Shown: positions 16,973-26,642, counted from the stretch's first letter. The stretch is DNA of 60,000 nucleotides from Hydractinia symbiolongicarpus (GCF_029227915.1 NC_079876.1:32099828-32159827); one strand, 5' to 3'. Numbers and translations: made by a program. Notes: generated by a model from the sequence alone, not told the origin.

Positions 16973-17043
16973 GCATTGGTGGTTCAGTGGTAGAAATCTC
17001 GCCTGCCACGCGGGAGACCGGGGTTCGATTCCCCGCCAATGCA
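16973..17043 (+). tRNA. tRNA-Gly (GCC)
   Basis: Unit 15. T25 to A opens the outer D-stem pair. Confidence 0.9.
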
Positions 17044-17179
17044 TCGTGTTTTACCTACACCAGAAAATACCCTCCGTAAAAAAGAAAGGAAGGAAAATAA
17101 TTAAAAAACATAGCTGAGGAAAAGAGCTACGGCTGCTTGCATTCACCACCTCAAACCGCCCTGCTGGGCAGTGATAAAA

Positions 17180-17214
17180 TGCCGAGACCCGGGATTGAAC
17201 CAGGGACCTTCAGT

Positions 17215-17247
<33 letters not shown>

Positions 17248-17252
17248 TCGGC
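17180..17252 (-). tRNA. tRNA-Phe (GAA)
   Basis: Unit 15. A31·A39 mismatch next to the anticodon loop. Confidence 0.87.
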
Positions 17253-17332
17253 CATGATCAATTCTATCACATGGCAAAGGTCTGTACGTTGTGATATACA
17301 CTTGACCAGATCAAAAAGAATGTTTGAAGATT

Positions 17333-17414
17333 CGCTGCGAGTAGGGTTCGAACCTACGCGGGAAGATCCCATTAGATTTCAAGTCTAACGCCTTAACCAC
17401 TCGGCCATCGCAGC
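17333..17414 (-). tRNA. tRNA-Ser (TGA)
   Basis: Unit 15, consensus copy. Confidence 0.95.
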
Positions 17415-17488
17415 AGAAATTGCTGGGTAACCAGAATAATTCACCAGCTCACCACTCAGGTGCCGAAGAGGACAAAAAGCCAACTAGT

Positions 17489-17560
17489 AGGGGACACCCG
17501 GGTTTGAACCAGGGACCTCTCGATCTGCAGTCGAATGCTCTACCACTGAGCTATATCCCC
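17489..17560 (-). tRNA. tRNA-Cys (GCA)
   Basis: Unit 16, consensus copy. Confidence 0.95.
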
Positions 17561-17636
17561 AGCCAAGGACGGAATCCACGCACAGGGTATATAACATCAA
17601 CGCGTGAGAGAGCAACTTAACTTAAAAAATGTACAC

Positions 17637-17708
17637 TTCCCGCACCGGGAATCGAACCCGGGCCGCCTGGGTGAAAACTAGAAATCCTAACCACTAGACC
17701 ATGCGGGA
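17637..17708 (-). tRNA. tRNA-Glu (TTC)
   Basis: Unit 16. A30·C40 mismatch in the anticodon stem; shared with units 18 and 23. Confidence 0.88.
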
Positions 17709-17805
17709 CACATTCGCACCACTAAGTAATTTAGATGTCATGCTTTTTCTGACAATTTGAAGTAGCTCTGTCTTTCTGTTCGTGTCAAAAACACCTTTTT
17801 GCGTC

Positions 17806-17887
17806 CGCTGCGAGTAGGATTCGAACCTACGCGGGAAGATCCCATTTGATTTCTAGTCAAACGCCTTAACCACTCGGCCATCGCAGC
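17806..17887 (-). tRNA. tRNA-Ser (AGA)
   Basis: Unit 16, consensus copy. Confidence 0.95.
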
Positions 17888-17945
17888 CTGACAAACCGCT
17901 GGCCATTGCCACAAGGCCGACCAGAAAGCACAACATTACTGCTAA

Positions 17946-18018
17946 AGGCACTGCCCGGATTTGAACCGGGGATCTCCTGTTTACTAGACAGGCGCTTTAA
18001 CCGCTAAGCCACAGCGCC
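17946..18018 (-). tRNA. tRNA-Thr (AGT)
   Basis: Unit 16, consensus copy. Confidence 0.95.
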
Positions 18019-18134
18019 TGCCTGTTGGGAGATTTTGAAAATCTCAATATCACACGTCTGAAATGCAGTTAAGGCTACTAACACACCGGGACGTGATACA
18101 CTGTCACTCGGAAATTTTGGAAATGAGTAGTAAC

Positions 18135-18205
18135 GCATTGGTGGTTCAGTGGTAGAATTCTCGCCTGCCACGCGGGAGACCGGGGTTCGATTCCCCGCCA
18201 ATGCA
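18135..18205 (+). tRNA. tRNA-Gly (GCC)
   Basis: Unit 16, consensus copy. Confidence 0.95.
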
Positions 18206-18342
18206 TCGTGTTTTACCTACACCAGAAAATACCCTCCGTAAAAAAGAAAGGAAGGAAAATAAATAAAAAAACATAGCTGAGGAAAAGTGCTACGGCTGCT
18301 TGCATTCACCACCTCAAACCGCCCTGCTGGGCAGTGATAAAA

Positions 18343-18359
18343 TGCCGAGACCTGGGATT

Positions 18360-18410
<51 letters not shown>

Positions 18411-18415
18411 TCGGC
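18343..18415 (-). tRNA. tRNA-Phe (GAA)
   Basis: Unit 16. G63 to A turns the T·G pair of the T stem into T-A; also in units 21, 30 and 41. Confidence 0.95.
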
Positions 18416-18496
18416 CATGATCAATTCTATCACATGGCAAAAGGTCTGTACGTTGTGATAGACACTTGACCAGATCAAAAAGAATGTTTGAAGATT

Positions 18497-18578
18497 CGCT
18501 GCGAGTAGGGTTCGAACCTACGTGGGAAGATCCCATTAGATTTCAAGTCTAACGCCTTAACCACTCGGCCATCGCAGC
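18497..18578 (-). tRNA. tRNA-Ser (TGA)
   Basis: Unit 16. One G to A at the foot of the variable arm, shared with unit 21. Confidence 0.92.
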
Positions 18579-18652
18579 AGAAATTGCTGGGTAACCAGAA
18601 TAATTCACCAGCTCACCACTCAGGTGCCGAAGAGGACAAAAAGCCAACTAGT

Positions 18653-18724
18653 AGGGGACACCCGGGTTTGAACCAGGGACCTCTCGATCTGCAGTCGAAT
18701 GCTCTACCACTGAGCTATATCCCC
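18653..18724 (-). tRNA. tRNA-Cys (GCA)
   Basis: Unit 17, consensus copy. Confidence 0.95.
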
Positions 18725-18800
18725 AGCCAAGGACGGAATCCACGCACAGGGTATATAACATCAACGCGTGAGAGAGCAACTTAACTTAAAAAATGTACAC

Positions 18801-18872
18801 TTCCCGCACCGGGAATCGAACCCGGGCCGCCTGGGTGAAAACCAGAAATCCTAACCACTACACCATGCGGGA
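18801..18872 (-). tRNA. tRNA-Glu (TTC)
   Basis: Unit 17. One D-stem C to G mismatch; shared with units 22, 40, 41 and 44. Confidence 0.88.
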
Positions 18873-18969
18873 CACATTCGCACCACTAAGTAATTTAGAT
18901 GTCATGCTTTTTCTGACAATTTGAACTAGCTCTGTCTTTCTGTTCGTGTCAAAAACACCTTTTTGCGTC

Positions 18970-19051
18970 CGCTGCGAGTAGGATTCGAACCTACGCGGGA
19001 AGATCCCATTTGAATTCTAGTCAAACGCCTTAACCACTCGGCCATCGCAGC
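18970..19051 (-). tRNA. tRNA-Ser (AGA)
   Basis: Unit 17. Loop position 38 is T. Confidence 0.92.
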
Positions 19052-19109
19052 CTGACAAACCGCTGGCTATTGCCACAAGGCCGACCAGAAAGCACAACAT
19101 TACTGCTAA

Positions 19110-19182
19110 AGGCACTGCCCGGATTTGAACCGGAGATCTCCTGTTTACTAGACAGGCGCTTTAACCGCTAAGCCACAGCGCC
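19110..19182 (-). tRNA. tRNA-Thr (AGT)
   Basis: Unit 17. C49 to T, a T·G wobble in the T stem; same in unit 22. Confidence 0.92.
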
Positions 19183-19299
19183 TGCCTGTTGGGAGATTTT
19201 GAAAATCTCAATATCACACGTCTGAAATGCCGTTAAGGCTACTAACACACCCTTGACGTGATACACTGTCACTCGGAAATTTTGGAAATGAGTAGTAAC

Positions 19300-19370
19300 G
19301 CATTGGTTGTTCAGTGGTAGAATTCTCGCCTGCCACGCGGGAGACCGGGGTTCGATTCCCCGCCAATGCA
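19300..19370 (+). tRNA. tRNA-Gly (GCC)
   Basis: Unit 17. G9 to T, as in units 9 and 22. Confidence 0.92.
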
Positions 19371-19507
19371 TCGTGTTTTACCTACACCAGAAAATACCCT
19401 CCGTAAAAAAGAAAGGAAGGAAAATAAATAAAAAAACATAGCTGAGGAAAAGTGCTACGGCTGCTTGCATTCACCACCTCAAACCGCCCTGCTGGGCAGT
19501 GATAAAA

Positions 19508-19524
19508 TGCCGAGACCCGGGATT

Positions 19525-19575
<51 letters not shown>

Positions 19576-19580
19576 TCGGC
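19508..19580 (-). tRNA. tRNA-Phe (GAA)
   Basis: Unit 17, consensus copy. Confidence 0.95.
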
Positions 19581-19660
19581 CATGATCAATTCTATCACAT
19601 GGCAAAGGTCTGTACGTTGTGATAGACACTTGACCAGATCAAAAAGAATGTTTGAAGATT

Positions 19661-19742
19661 CGCTGCGAGTAGGGTTCGAACCTACGCGGGAAGATCCCAT
19701 TAGATTTCAAGTCTATCGCCTTAACCACTCGGCCATCGCAGC
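19661..19742 (-). tRNA. tRNA-Ser (TGA)
   Basis: Unit 17. T27 to A, an A·A mismatch at the top of the anticodon stem; also in units 22, 47 and 48. Confidence 0.9.
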
Positions 19743-19816
19743 AGAAATTGCTGGGTAACCAGAATAATTCACCAGCTCACCACTCAGGTGCCGAAGAGGA
19801 CAAAAAGCCAACTAGT

Positions 19817-19888
19817 AGGGGACACCCGGGTTTGAACCAGGGACCTCTCGATCTGCAGTCGAATGCTCTACCACTGAGCCATATCCCC
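19817..19888 (-). tRNA. tRNA-Cys (GCA)
   Basis: Unit 18. A9 to G, which brings the A box closer to the common TGGC form; same in unit 23. Confidence 0.93.
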
Positions 19889-19964
19889 AGCCAAGGACGG
19901 AATCCACGCACAGGGTATATAACATCAACGCGTGAGAGAGCAACTTAACTTAAAAAATGTACAC

Positions 19965-20036
19965 TTCCCGCACGGGGAATCGAACCCGGGCCGCCTGGGT
20001 GAAAACTAGAAATCCTAACCACTAGACCATGCGGGA
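19965..20036 (-). tRNA. tRNA-Glu (TTC), weakened
   Basis: Unit 18. C50·C64 mismatch in the T stem and A30·C40 in the anticodon stem; same in unit 23. Confidence 0.78.
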
Positions 20037-20133
20037 CACATCCGCACCACTAAGTAATTTAGATGTCATGCTTTTTCTGACAATTTGAACTAGCTCTGTC
20101 TTTCTGTTCGTGTCAAAAACACCTTTTTGCGTC

Positions 20134-20215
20134 CGCTGCGAGTAGGATTCGAACCTACGCGGGAAGATCCCATTTGATTTCTAGTCAAACGCCTTAACCA
20201 CTCGGCCATCGCAGC
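20134..20215 (-). tRNA. tRNA-Ser (AGA)
   Basis: Unit 18, consensus copy. Confidence 0.95.
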
Positions 20216-20273
20216 CTGACAAACCGCTGGCCATTGCCACAAGGCCGACCAGAAAGCACAACATTACTGCTAA

Positions 20274-20346
20274 AGGCACTGACCGGATTTGAACCGGGGA
20301 TCTCCTGTTTACTAGACAGGCGCTTTAACCGCTAAGCCACAGCGCC
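20274..20346 (-). tRNA. tRNA-Thr (AGT)
   Basis: Unit 18. C49·T65 mismatch in the T stem; same in unit 23. Confidence 0.88.
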
Positions 20347-20462
20347 TGCCTGTTGGGAGATTTTGAAAATCTCAATATCACACGTCTGAAATGCCGTTAA
20401 GGCTACTAACACACCGGGACGTGATACACTGTCACTTGGAAATTTTGGAAATGAGTAGGAAC

Positions 20463-20533
20463 GCATTGGTGGTTCAGTGGTAGAATTCTCGCCTGCCACG
20501 CGGGAGACCGCGGTTCGATTCCCCGCCAATGCA
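20463..20533 (+). tRNA. tRNA-Gly (GCC)
   Basis: Unit 18. G51 to C, a T-stem C·C mismatch; same in unit 23. Confidence 0.87.
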
Positions 20534-20670
20534 TCGTGTTTTACCTACACCAGAAAATACCCTCCGTAAAAAAGAAAGGAAGGAAAATAAATAAAAAAAT
20601 ATAGCTGAGGAAAAGTGCTACGGCTGCTTGCATTCACCACCTCAAACCGCCCTGCTGGGCAGTGATAAAA

Positions 20671-20687
20671 TGCCGAGACCCGGGATT

Positions 20688-20738
<51 letters not shown>

Positions 20739-20743
20739 TCGGC
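20671..20743 (-). tRNA. tRNA-Phe (GAA)
   Basis: Unit 18, consensus copy. Confidence 0.95.
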
Positions 20744-20823
20744 CATGATCAATTCTATCACATGGCAAAGGTCTGTACGTTGTGATAGACACTTGACCAG
20801 ATCAAAAAGAATGTTTGAAGATT

Positions 20824-20905
20824 CGCTGCGAGTAGGGTTCGAACCTACGCGGGAAGATCCCATTAGATTTCAAGTCTAACGCCTTAACCACTCGGCCATC
20901 GCAGC
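20824..20905 (-). tRNA. tRNA-Ser (TGA)
   Basis: Unit 18, consensus copy. Confidence 0.95.
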
Positions 20906-20979
20906 AGAAATTGCTGGGTAACCAGAATAATTCACCAGCTCACCACTCAGGTGCCGAAGAGGACAAAAAGCCAACTAGT

Positions 20980-21051
20980 AGGGGACACCCGGGTTTGAAC
21001 CAGGGACCTCTCGATCTGCAGTCGAATGCTCTACCACTGAGCTATATCCCC
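20980..21051 (-). tRNA. tRNA-Cys (GCA)
   Basis: Unit 19, consensus copy. Confidence 0.95.
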
Positions 21052-21127
21052 AACCAAGGACGGAATCCACGCACAGGGTATATAACATCAACGCGTGAGA
21101 GAGCAACTTAACTTAAAAAATGTACAC

Positions 21128-21199
21128 TTCCCGCACCGGGAATCGAACCCGGGCCGCCTGAGTGAAAACCAGAAATCCTAACCACTAGACCATGCGGGA
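21128..21199 (-). tRNA. tRNA-Glu (TTC)
   Basis: Unit 19. C39 to T, a G·T wobble in the anticodon stem; same in units 24 and 28. Confidence 0.92.
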
Positions 21200-21296
21200 C
21201 ACATTCGCACCACTAAGTAATTTAGATGTCATGCTTTTTCTGACAATTTGAACTAGCTCTGTCTTTCTGTTCGTGTCAAAAACACCTCTTTGCGTC

Positions 21297-21378
21297 CGCT
21301 GCGAGTAGGATTCGAACCTACGCGGGAAGATCCCATTTGATTTCTAGTCAAACGCCTTAACCACTCGGCCATCGCAGC
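21297..21378 (-). tRNA. tRNA-Ser (AGA)
   Basis: Unit 19, consensus copy. Confidence 0.95.
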
Positions 21379-21436
21379 CTGACAAACCGCTGGCCATTGC
21401 CACAAGGCCGACCAGAAAGCACAACATTACTGCTAA

Positions 21437-21509
21437 AGGCAATGCCCGGATTTGAACCGGGGATCTCCTGTTTACTAGACAGGCGCTTTAACCGCTAAGC
21501 CACAGCGCC
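21437..21509 (-). tRNA. tRNA-Thr (AGT)
   Basis: Unit 19. C5·T68 mismatch in the acceptor stem; same in unit 24. Confidence 0.88.
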
Positions 21510-21625
21510 TGCCTGTTGGGAGATTTTGAAAATCTCAATATCACACGTCTGAAATGCAGTTAAGGCTACTAACACACCGGGACGTGATACACTGTCACTC
21601 GGAAATTTTGGAAATGAGTAGTAAC

Positions 21626-21696
21626 GCATTGGTGGTTCAGTGGTAGAATTCTCGCCTGCCACGCGGGAGACCGGGGTTCGATTCCCCGCCAATGCA
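21626..21696 (+). tRNA. tRNA-Gly (GCC)
   Basis: Unit 19, consensus body; its T4 stop is reduced to TTT and no T4 follows in the spacer, so transcripts may run towards Phe. Confidence 0.93.
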
Positions 21697-21833
21697 TCGT
21701 GGTTTACCTACACCAGAAAATACCCTCCGTAAAAAAGAAAGGAAGGAAAATAAACAAAAAAACATAGCTGAAGAAAAGCGCTACGGCTGCTTGCATTCAC
21801 CACCTCAAACCGCCCTGCTGGGCAGTGATAAAA

Positions 21834-21850
21834 TGCCGAGACCCGGGATT

Positions 21851-21884
<34 letters not shown>

Positions 21885-21906
21885 ATTCCAACTGAGCTAT
21901 CTCGGC
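21834..21906 (-). tRNA. tRNA-Phe (GAA), weakened
   Basis: Unit 19. G20 to A and G22 to T; the second opens the inner D-stem pair. Confidence 0.82.
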
Positions 21907-21987
21907 CATGATCAATTCTATCACATGGCAAAAGGTCTGTACGTTGTGATAGACACTTGACCAGATCAAAAAGAATGTTTGAAGATT

Positions 21988-22069
21988 CGCTGCGAGTAGG
22001 GTTCGAACCTACGCGGGAAGATCCCATTAGATTTCAAGTCTAACGCCTTAACCACTCGGCCATCGCAGC
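21988..22069 (-). tRNA. tRNA-Ser (TGA)
   Basis: Unit 19, consensus copy. Confidence 0.95.
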
Positions 22070-22143
22070 AGAAATTGCTGGGTAACCAGAATAATTCACC
22101 AGCTCACCACTCAGGTGCCGAAGAGGACAAAAAGCCAACTAGT

Positions 22144-22215
22144 AGGGGACACCCGGGTTTGAACCAGGGACCTCTCGATCTGCAGTCGAATGCTCTACCA
22201 CTGAGCTATATCCCC
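22144..22215 (-). tRNA. tRNA-Cys (GCA)
   Basis: Unit 20, consensus copy. Confidence 0.95.
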
Positions 22216-22291
22216 AGCCAAGGACGGAATCCACGCACAGGGTATATAACATCAACGCGTGAGAGAGCAACTTAACTTAAAAAATGTACAC

Positions 22292-22363
22292 TTCCCGCAC
22301 CGGGAATCGAACCCGGGCCGCCTGGGTGAAAACCAGAAATCCTAACCACTAGACCATGCGGGA
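22292..22363 (-). tRNA. tRNA-Glu (TTC)
   Basis: Unit 20, consensus copy. Confidence 0.95.
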
Positions 22364-22460
22364 CACATTCGCACCACTAAGTAATTTAGATGTCATGCTT
22401 TTTCTGACAATTTGAACTAGCTCTGTCTTTCTGTTCGTGTCAAAAACACCTTTTTGCGTC

Positions 22461-22542
22461 CGCTGCGAGTAGGATTCGAACCTACGCGGGAAGATCCCAT
22501 TTGAATTCTAGTCAAACGCCTTAACCACTCGGCCATCGCAGC
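22461..22542 (-). tRNA. tRNA-Ser (AGA)
   Basis: Unit 20. Loop position 38 is T. Confidence 0.92.
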
Positions 22543-22600
22543 CTGACAAACCGCTGGCTATTACCACAAGGCCGACCAGAAAGCACAACATTACTGCTAA

Positions 22601-22673
22601 AGGCACTGCCCGGATTTGAACCGGGGATCTCCTGTTTACTAGACAGGCGCTTTAACCGCTAAGCCACAGCGCC
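22601..22673 (-). tRNA. tRNA-Thr (AGT)
   Basis: Unit 20, consensus copy. Confidence 0.95.
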
Positions 22674-22790
22674 TGCCTGTTGGGAGATTTTGAAAATCTC
22701 AATATCACACGTCTGAAATGCCGTTAAGGCTACTAACACACCCTTGACGTGATACACTGTCACTCGGAAATTTTGGAAATGAGTAGTAAC

Positions 22791-22861
22791 GCATTGGTGG
22801 TTCAGTGGTAGAATTCTCGCCTGCCACGCGGGAGACCGGGGTTCGATTCCCCGCCAATGCA
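22791..22861 (+). tRNA. tRNA-Gly (GCC)
   Basis: Unit 20, consensus body with the CTTGACG flank of units 9 and 17. Confidence 0.95.
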
Positions 22862-22998
22862 TCGTGTTTTACCTACACCAGAAAATACCCTCCGTAAAAA
22901 AGAAAGGAAGGAAAATAAATAAAAAAACATAGCTGAGGAAAAGTGCTACGGCTGCTTGCATTCACCACCTCAAACCGCCCTGCTGGGCAGTGATAAAA

Positions 22999-23015
22999 TG
23001 CCGAGACCCGGGATT

Positions 23016-23052
<37 letters not shown>

Positions 23053-23071
23053 TCAACTGAGCTATCTCGGC
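22999..23071 (-). tRNA. tRNA-Phe (GAA)
   Basis: Unit 20. One G of the conserved D-loop GG is A. Confidence 0.85.
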
Positions 23072-23151
23072 CATGATCAATTCTATCACATGGCAAAGGT
23101 CTGTACGTTGTGATAGACACTTGACCAGATCAAAAAGAATGTTTGAAGATT

Positions 23152-23233
23152 CGCTGCGAGTAGGGTTCGAACCTACGCGGGAAGATCCCATTAGATTTCA
23201 AGTCTAACGCCTTAACCACTCGGCCATCGCAGC
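23152..23233 (-). tRNA. tRNA-Ser (TGA)
   Basis: Unit 20, consensus copy. Confidence 0.95.
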
Positions 23234-23307
23234 AGAAATTGCTGGGTAACCAGAATAATTCACCAGCTCACCACTCAGGTGCCGAAGAGGACAAAAAGCC
23301 AACTAGT

Positions 23308-23379
23308 AGGGGACACCCGGGTTTGAACCAGGGACCTCTCGATCTGCAGTCGAATGCTCTACCACTGAGCTATATCCCC
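23308..23379 (-). tRNA. tRNA-Cys (GCA)
   Basis: Unit 21, consensus copy. Confidence 0.95.
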
Positions 23380-23455
23380 AGCCAAGGACGGAATCCACGC
23401 ACAGGGTATATAACATCAACGCGTGAGAGAGCAACTTAACTTAAAAAATGTACAC

Positions 23456-23527
23456 TTCCCGCACCGGGAATCGAAACCGGGCCGCCTGGGTGAAAACCAG
23501 AAATCCTAACCACTAGACCATGCGGTA
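23456..23527 (-). tRNA. tRNA-Glu (TTC), weakened
   Basis: Unit 21. G53 to T breaks the last T-stem pair and a B-box base; C2 to A breaks an acceptor pair. Confidence 0.75.
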
Positions 23528-23624
23528 CACATTCGCACCACTAAGTAATTTAGATGTCATGCTTTTTCTGACAATTTGAACTAGCTCTGTCTTTCTGTTC
23601 GTGTCAAAAACACCTTTTTGCGTC

Positions 23625-23706
23625 CGCTGCGAGTAGGATTCGAACCTACGCGGGAAGATCCCATTTGATTTCTAGTCAAACGCCTTAACCACTCGGCCAT
23701 CGCAGC
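23625..23706 (-). tRNA. tRNA-Ser (AGA)
   Basis: Unit 21, consensus copy. Confidence 0.95.
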
Positions 23707-23764
23707 CTGACAAACCGCTGGCCATTGCCACAAGGCCGACCAGAAAGCATAACATTACTGCTAA

Positions 23765-23837
23765 AGGCACTGCCCGGATTTGAACCGGGGATCTCCTGTT
23801 TACTAGACAGGCGCTTTAACCGCTAAGCCACAGCGCC
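23765..23837 (-). tRNA. tRNA-Thr (AGT)
   Basis: Unit 21, consensus copy. Confidence 0.95.
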
Positions 23838-23953
23838 TGCCTGTTGGGAGATTTTGAAAATCTCAATATCACACGTCTGAAATGCAGTTAAGGCTACTAA
23901 CACACCGGGACGTGATACACTGTCACTCGGAAATTTTGGAAATGAGTAGTAAC

Positions 23954-24024
23954 GCATTGGTGGTTCAGTGGTAGAATTCTCGCCTGCCACGCGGGAGACC
24001 GGGGTTCGATTCCCCGCCAATGCA
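23954..24024 (+). tRNA. tRNA-Gly (GCC)
   Basis: Unit 21, consensus copy. Confidence 0.95.
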
Positions 24025-24161
24025 TCGTGTTTTACCTACACCAGAAAATACCCTCCGTAAAAAAGAAAGGAAGGAAAATAAATAAAAAAACATAGCTGAG
24101 GAAAAGTGCTACGGCTGCTTGCATTCACCACCTCAAACCGCCCTGCTGGGCAGTGATAAAA

Positions 24162-24178
24162 TGCCGAGACCTGGGATT

Positions 24179-24229
<51 letters not shown>

Positions 24230-24234
24230 TCGGC
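24162..24234 (-). tRNA. tRNA-Phe (GAA)
   Basis: Unit 21. T-A pair in the T stem, as in unit 16. Confidence 0.95.
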
Positions 24235-24315
24235 CATGATCAATTCTATCACATGGCAAAAGGTCTGTACGTTGTGATAGACACTTGACCAGATCAAAAA
24301 GAATGTTTGAAGATT

Positions 24316-24397
24316 CGCTGCGAGTAGGGTTCGAACCTACGTGGGAAGATCCCATTAGATTTCAAGTCTAACGCCTTAACCACTCGGCCATCGCAGC
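24316..24397 (-). tRNA. tRNA-Ser (TGA)
   Basis: Unit 21. Variable-arm foot G to A, as in unit 16. Confidence 0.92.
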
Positions 24398-24471
24398 AGA
24401 AATTGCTGGGTAACCAGAATAATTCACCAGCTCACCACTCAGGTGCCGAAGAGGACAAAAAGCCAACTAGT

Positions 24472-24543
24472 AGGGGACACCCGGGTTTGAACCAGGGACC
24501 TCTCGATCTGCAGTCGAATGCTCTACCACTGAGCTATATCCCC
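24472..24543 (-). tRNA. tRNA-Cys (GCA)
   Basis: Unit 22, consensus copy. Confidence 0.95.
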
Positions 24544-24619
24544 AGCCAAGGACGGAATCCACGCACAGGGTATATAACATCAACGCGTGAGAGAGCAACT
24601 TAACTTAAAAAATGTACAC

Positions 24620-24691
24620 TTCCCGCACCGGGAATCGAACCCGGGCCGCCTGGGTGAAAACCAGAAATCCTAACCACTACACCATGCGGGA
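24620..24691 (-). tRNA. tRNA-Glu (TTC)
   Basis: Unit 22. D-stem C to G mismatch, as in unit 17. Confidence 0.88.
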
Positions 24692-24788
24692 CACATTCGC
24701 ACCACTAAGTAATTTAGATGTCATGCTTTTTCTGACAATTTGAACTAGCTCTGTCTTTCTGTTCGTGTCAAAAACACCTTTTTGCGTC

Positions 24789-24870
24789 CGCTGCGAGTAG
24801 GATTCGAACCTACGCGGGAAGATCCCATTTGAATTCTAGTCAAACGCCTTAACCACTCGGCCATCGCAGC
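24789..24870 (-). tRNA. tRNA-Ser (AGA)
   Basis: Unit 22. Loop position 38 is T. Confidence 0.92.
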
Positions 24871-24928
24871 CTGACAAACCGCTGGCTATTGCCACAAGGC
24901 CGACCAGAAAGCACAACATTACTGCTAA

Positions 24929-25001
24929 AGGCACTGCCCGGATTTGAACCGGAGATCTCCTGTTTACTAGACAGGCGCTTTAACCGCTAAGCCACAGCGC
25001 C
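24929..25001 (-). tRNA. tRNA-Thr (AGT)
   Basis: Unit 22. T-stem wobble, as in unit 17. Confidence 0.92.
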
Positions 25002-25118
25002 TGCCTGTTGGGAGATTTTGAAAATCTCAATATCACACGTCTGAAATGCCGTTAAGGCTACTAACACACCCTTGACGTGATACACTGTCACTCGGAAATT
25101 TTGGAAATGAGTAGTAAC

Positions 25119-25189
25119 GCATTGGTTGTTCAGTGGTAGAATTCTCGCCTGCCACGCGGGAGACCGGGGTTCGATTCCCCGCCAATGCA
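25119..25189 (+). tRNA. tRNA-Gly (GCC)
   Basis: Unit 22. G9 to T. Confidence 0.92.
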
Positions 25190-25326
25190 TCGTGTTTTAC
25201 CTACACCAGAAAATACCCTCCGTAAAAAAGAAAGGAAGGAAAATAAATAAAAAAACATAGCTGAGGAAAAGTGCTACGGCTGCTTGCATTCACCACCTCA
25301 AACCGCCCTGCTGGGCAGTGATAAAA

Positions 25327-25343
25327 TGCCGCGACCCGGGATT

Positions 25344-25394
<51 letters not shown>

Positions 25395-25399
25395 TCGGC
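25327..25399 (-). tRNA. tRNA-Phe (GAA)
   Basis: Unit 22. A5·G68 mismatch in the acceptor stem; the same change appears in unit 50. Confidence 0.88.
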
Positions 25400-25479
25400 C
25401 ATGATCAATTCTATCACATGGCAAAGGTCTGTACGTTGTGATAGACACTTGACCAGATCAAAAAGAATGTTTGAAGATT

Positions 25480-25561
25480 CGCTGCGAGTAGGGTTCGAAC
25501 CTACGCGGGAAGATCCCATTAGATTTCAAGTCTATCGCCTTAACCACTCGGCCATCGCAGC
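25480..25561 (-). tRNA. tRNA-Ser (TGA)
   Basis: Unit 22. A27·A43 mismatch, as in unit 17. Confidence 0.9.
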
Positions 25562-25635
25562 AGAAATTGCTGGGTAACCAGAATAATTCACCAGCTCACC
25601 ACTCAGGTGCCGAAGAGGACAAAAAGCCAACTAGT

Positions 25636-25707
25636 AGGGGACACCCGGGTTTGAACCAGGGACCTCTCGATCTGCAGTCGAATGCTCTACCACTGAGCCA
25701 TATCCCC
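25636..25707 (-). tRNA. tRNA-Cys (GCA)
   Basis: Unit 23. A9 to G, as in unit 18. Confidence 0.93.
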
Positions 25708-25783
25708 AGCCAAGGACGGAATCCACGCACAGGGTATATAACATCAACGCGTGAGAGAGCAACTTAACTTAAAAAATGTACAC

Positions 25784-25855
25784 TTCCCGCACGGGGAATC
25801 GAACCCGGGCCGCCTGGGTGAAAACTAGAAATCCTAACCACTAGACCATGCGGGA
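25784..25855 (-). tRNA. tRNA-Glu (TTC), weakened
   Basis: Unit 23. Same two stem mismatches as unit 18. Confidence 0.78.
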
Positions 25856-25952
25856 CACATCCGCACCACTAAGTAATTTAGATGTCATGCTTTTTCTGAC
25901 AATTTGAACTAGCTCTGTCTTTCTGTTCGTGTCAAAAACACCTTTTTGCGTC

Positions 25953-26034
25953 CGCTGCGAGTAGGATTCGAACCTACGCGGGAAGATCCCATTTGATTTC
26001 TAGTCAAACGCCTTAACCACTCGGCCATCGCAGC
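25953..26034 (-). tRNA. tRNA-Ser (AGA)
   Basis: Unit 23, consensus copy. Confidence 0.95.
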
Positions 26035-26092
26035 CTGACAAACCGCTGGCCATTGCCACAAGGCCGACCAGAAAGCACAACATTACTGCTAA

Positions 26093-26165
26093 AGGCACTG
26101 ACCGGATTTGAACCGGGGATCTCCTGTTTACTAGACAGGCGCTTTAACCGCTAAGCCACAGCGCC
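26093..26165 (-). tRNA. tRNA-Thr (AGT)
   Basis: Unit 23. T-stem mismatch, as in unit 18. Confidence 0.88.
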
Positions 26166-26281
26166 TGCCTGTTGGGAGATTTTGAAAATCTCAATATCAC
26201 ACGTCTGAAATGCCGTTAAGGCTACTAACACACCGGGACGTGATACACTGTCACTTGGAAATTTTGGAAATGAGTAGGAAC

Positions 26282-26352
26282 GCATTGGTGGTTCAGTGGT
26301 AGAATTCTCGCCTGCCACGCGGGAGACCGCGGTTCGATTCCCCGCCAATGCA
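26282..26352 (+). tRNA. tRNA-Gly (GCC)
   Basis: Unit 23. T-stem C·C mismatch, as in unit 18. Confidence 0.87.
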
Positions 26353-26489
26353 TCGTGTTTTACCTACACCAGAAAATACCCTCCGTAAAAAAGAAAGGAA
26401 GGAAAATAAATAAAAATATATAGCTGAGGAAAAGTGCTACGGCTGCTTGCATTCACCACCTCAAACCGCCCTGCTGGGCAGTGATAAAA

Positions 26490-26506
26490 TGCCGAGACCC
26501 GGGATT

Positions 26507-26557
<51 letters not shown>

Positions 26558-26562
26558 TCGGC
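26490..26562 (-). tRNA. tRNA-Phe (GAA)
   Basis: Unit 23, consensus copy. Confidence 0.95.
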
Positions 26563-26642
26563 CATGATCAATTCTATCACATGGCAAAGGTCTGTACGTT
26601 GTGATAGACACTTGACCAGATCAAAAAGAATGTTTGAAGATT

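Larger units (their letters stand above)
15095..17419. repeat. Sublineage block, units 14-15
   Basis: Partner of units 7-8 (6953-9278). It has collected more private mutations, notably a Phe gene with an AAA anticodon and a Glu gene with three stem or D-arm changes in unit 14. Confidence 0.8.
17935..23238. repeat. Higher-order repeat, copy A (units 16b-20)
   Basis: Matches 23754-29057 at a shift of 5,819 bp (five monomers). Diagnostic shared variants occur in the same order: CTTGACG spacer and G9 to T Gly (units 17/22), the CCGCGG Gly and ACGGGG Glu (18/23), the GGCAATG Thr (19/24), and TTACCACAAGG (20/25). I see only about ten differences between the two copies, so the duplication is recent. 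Unit 16 upstream of this point differs from unit 21, which places the left edge. Confidence 0.9.
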
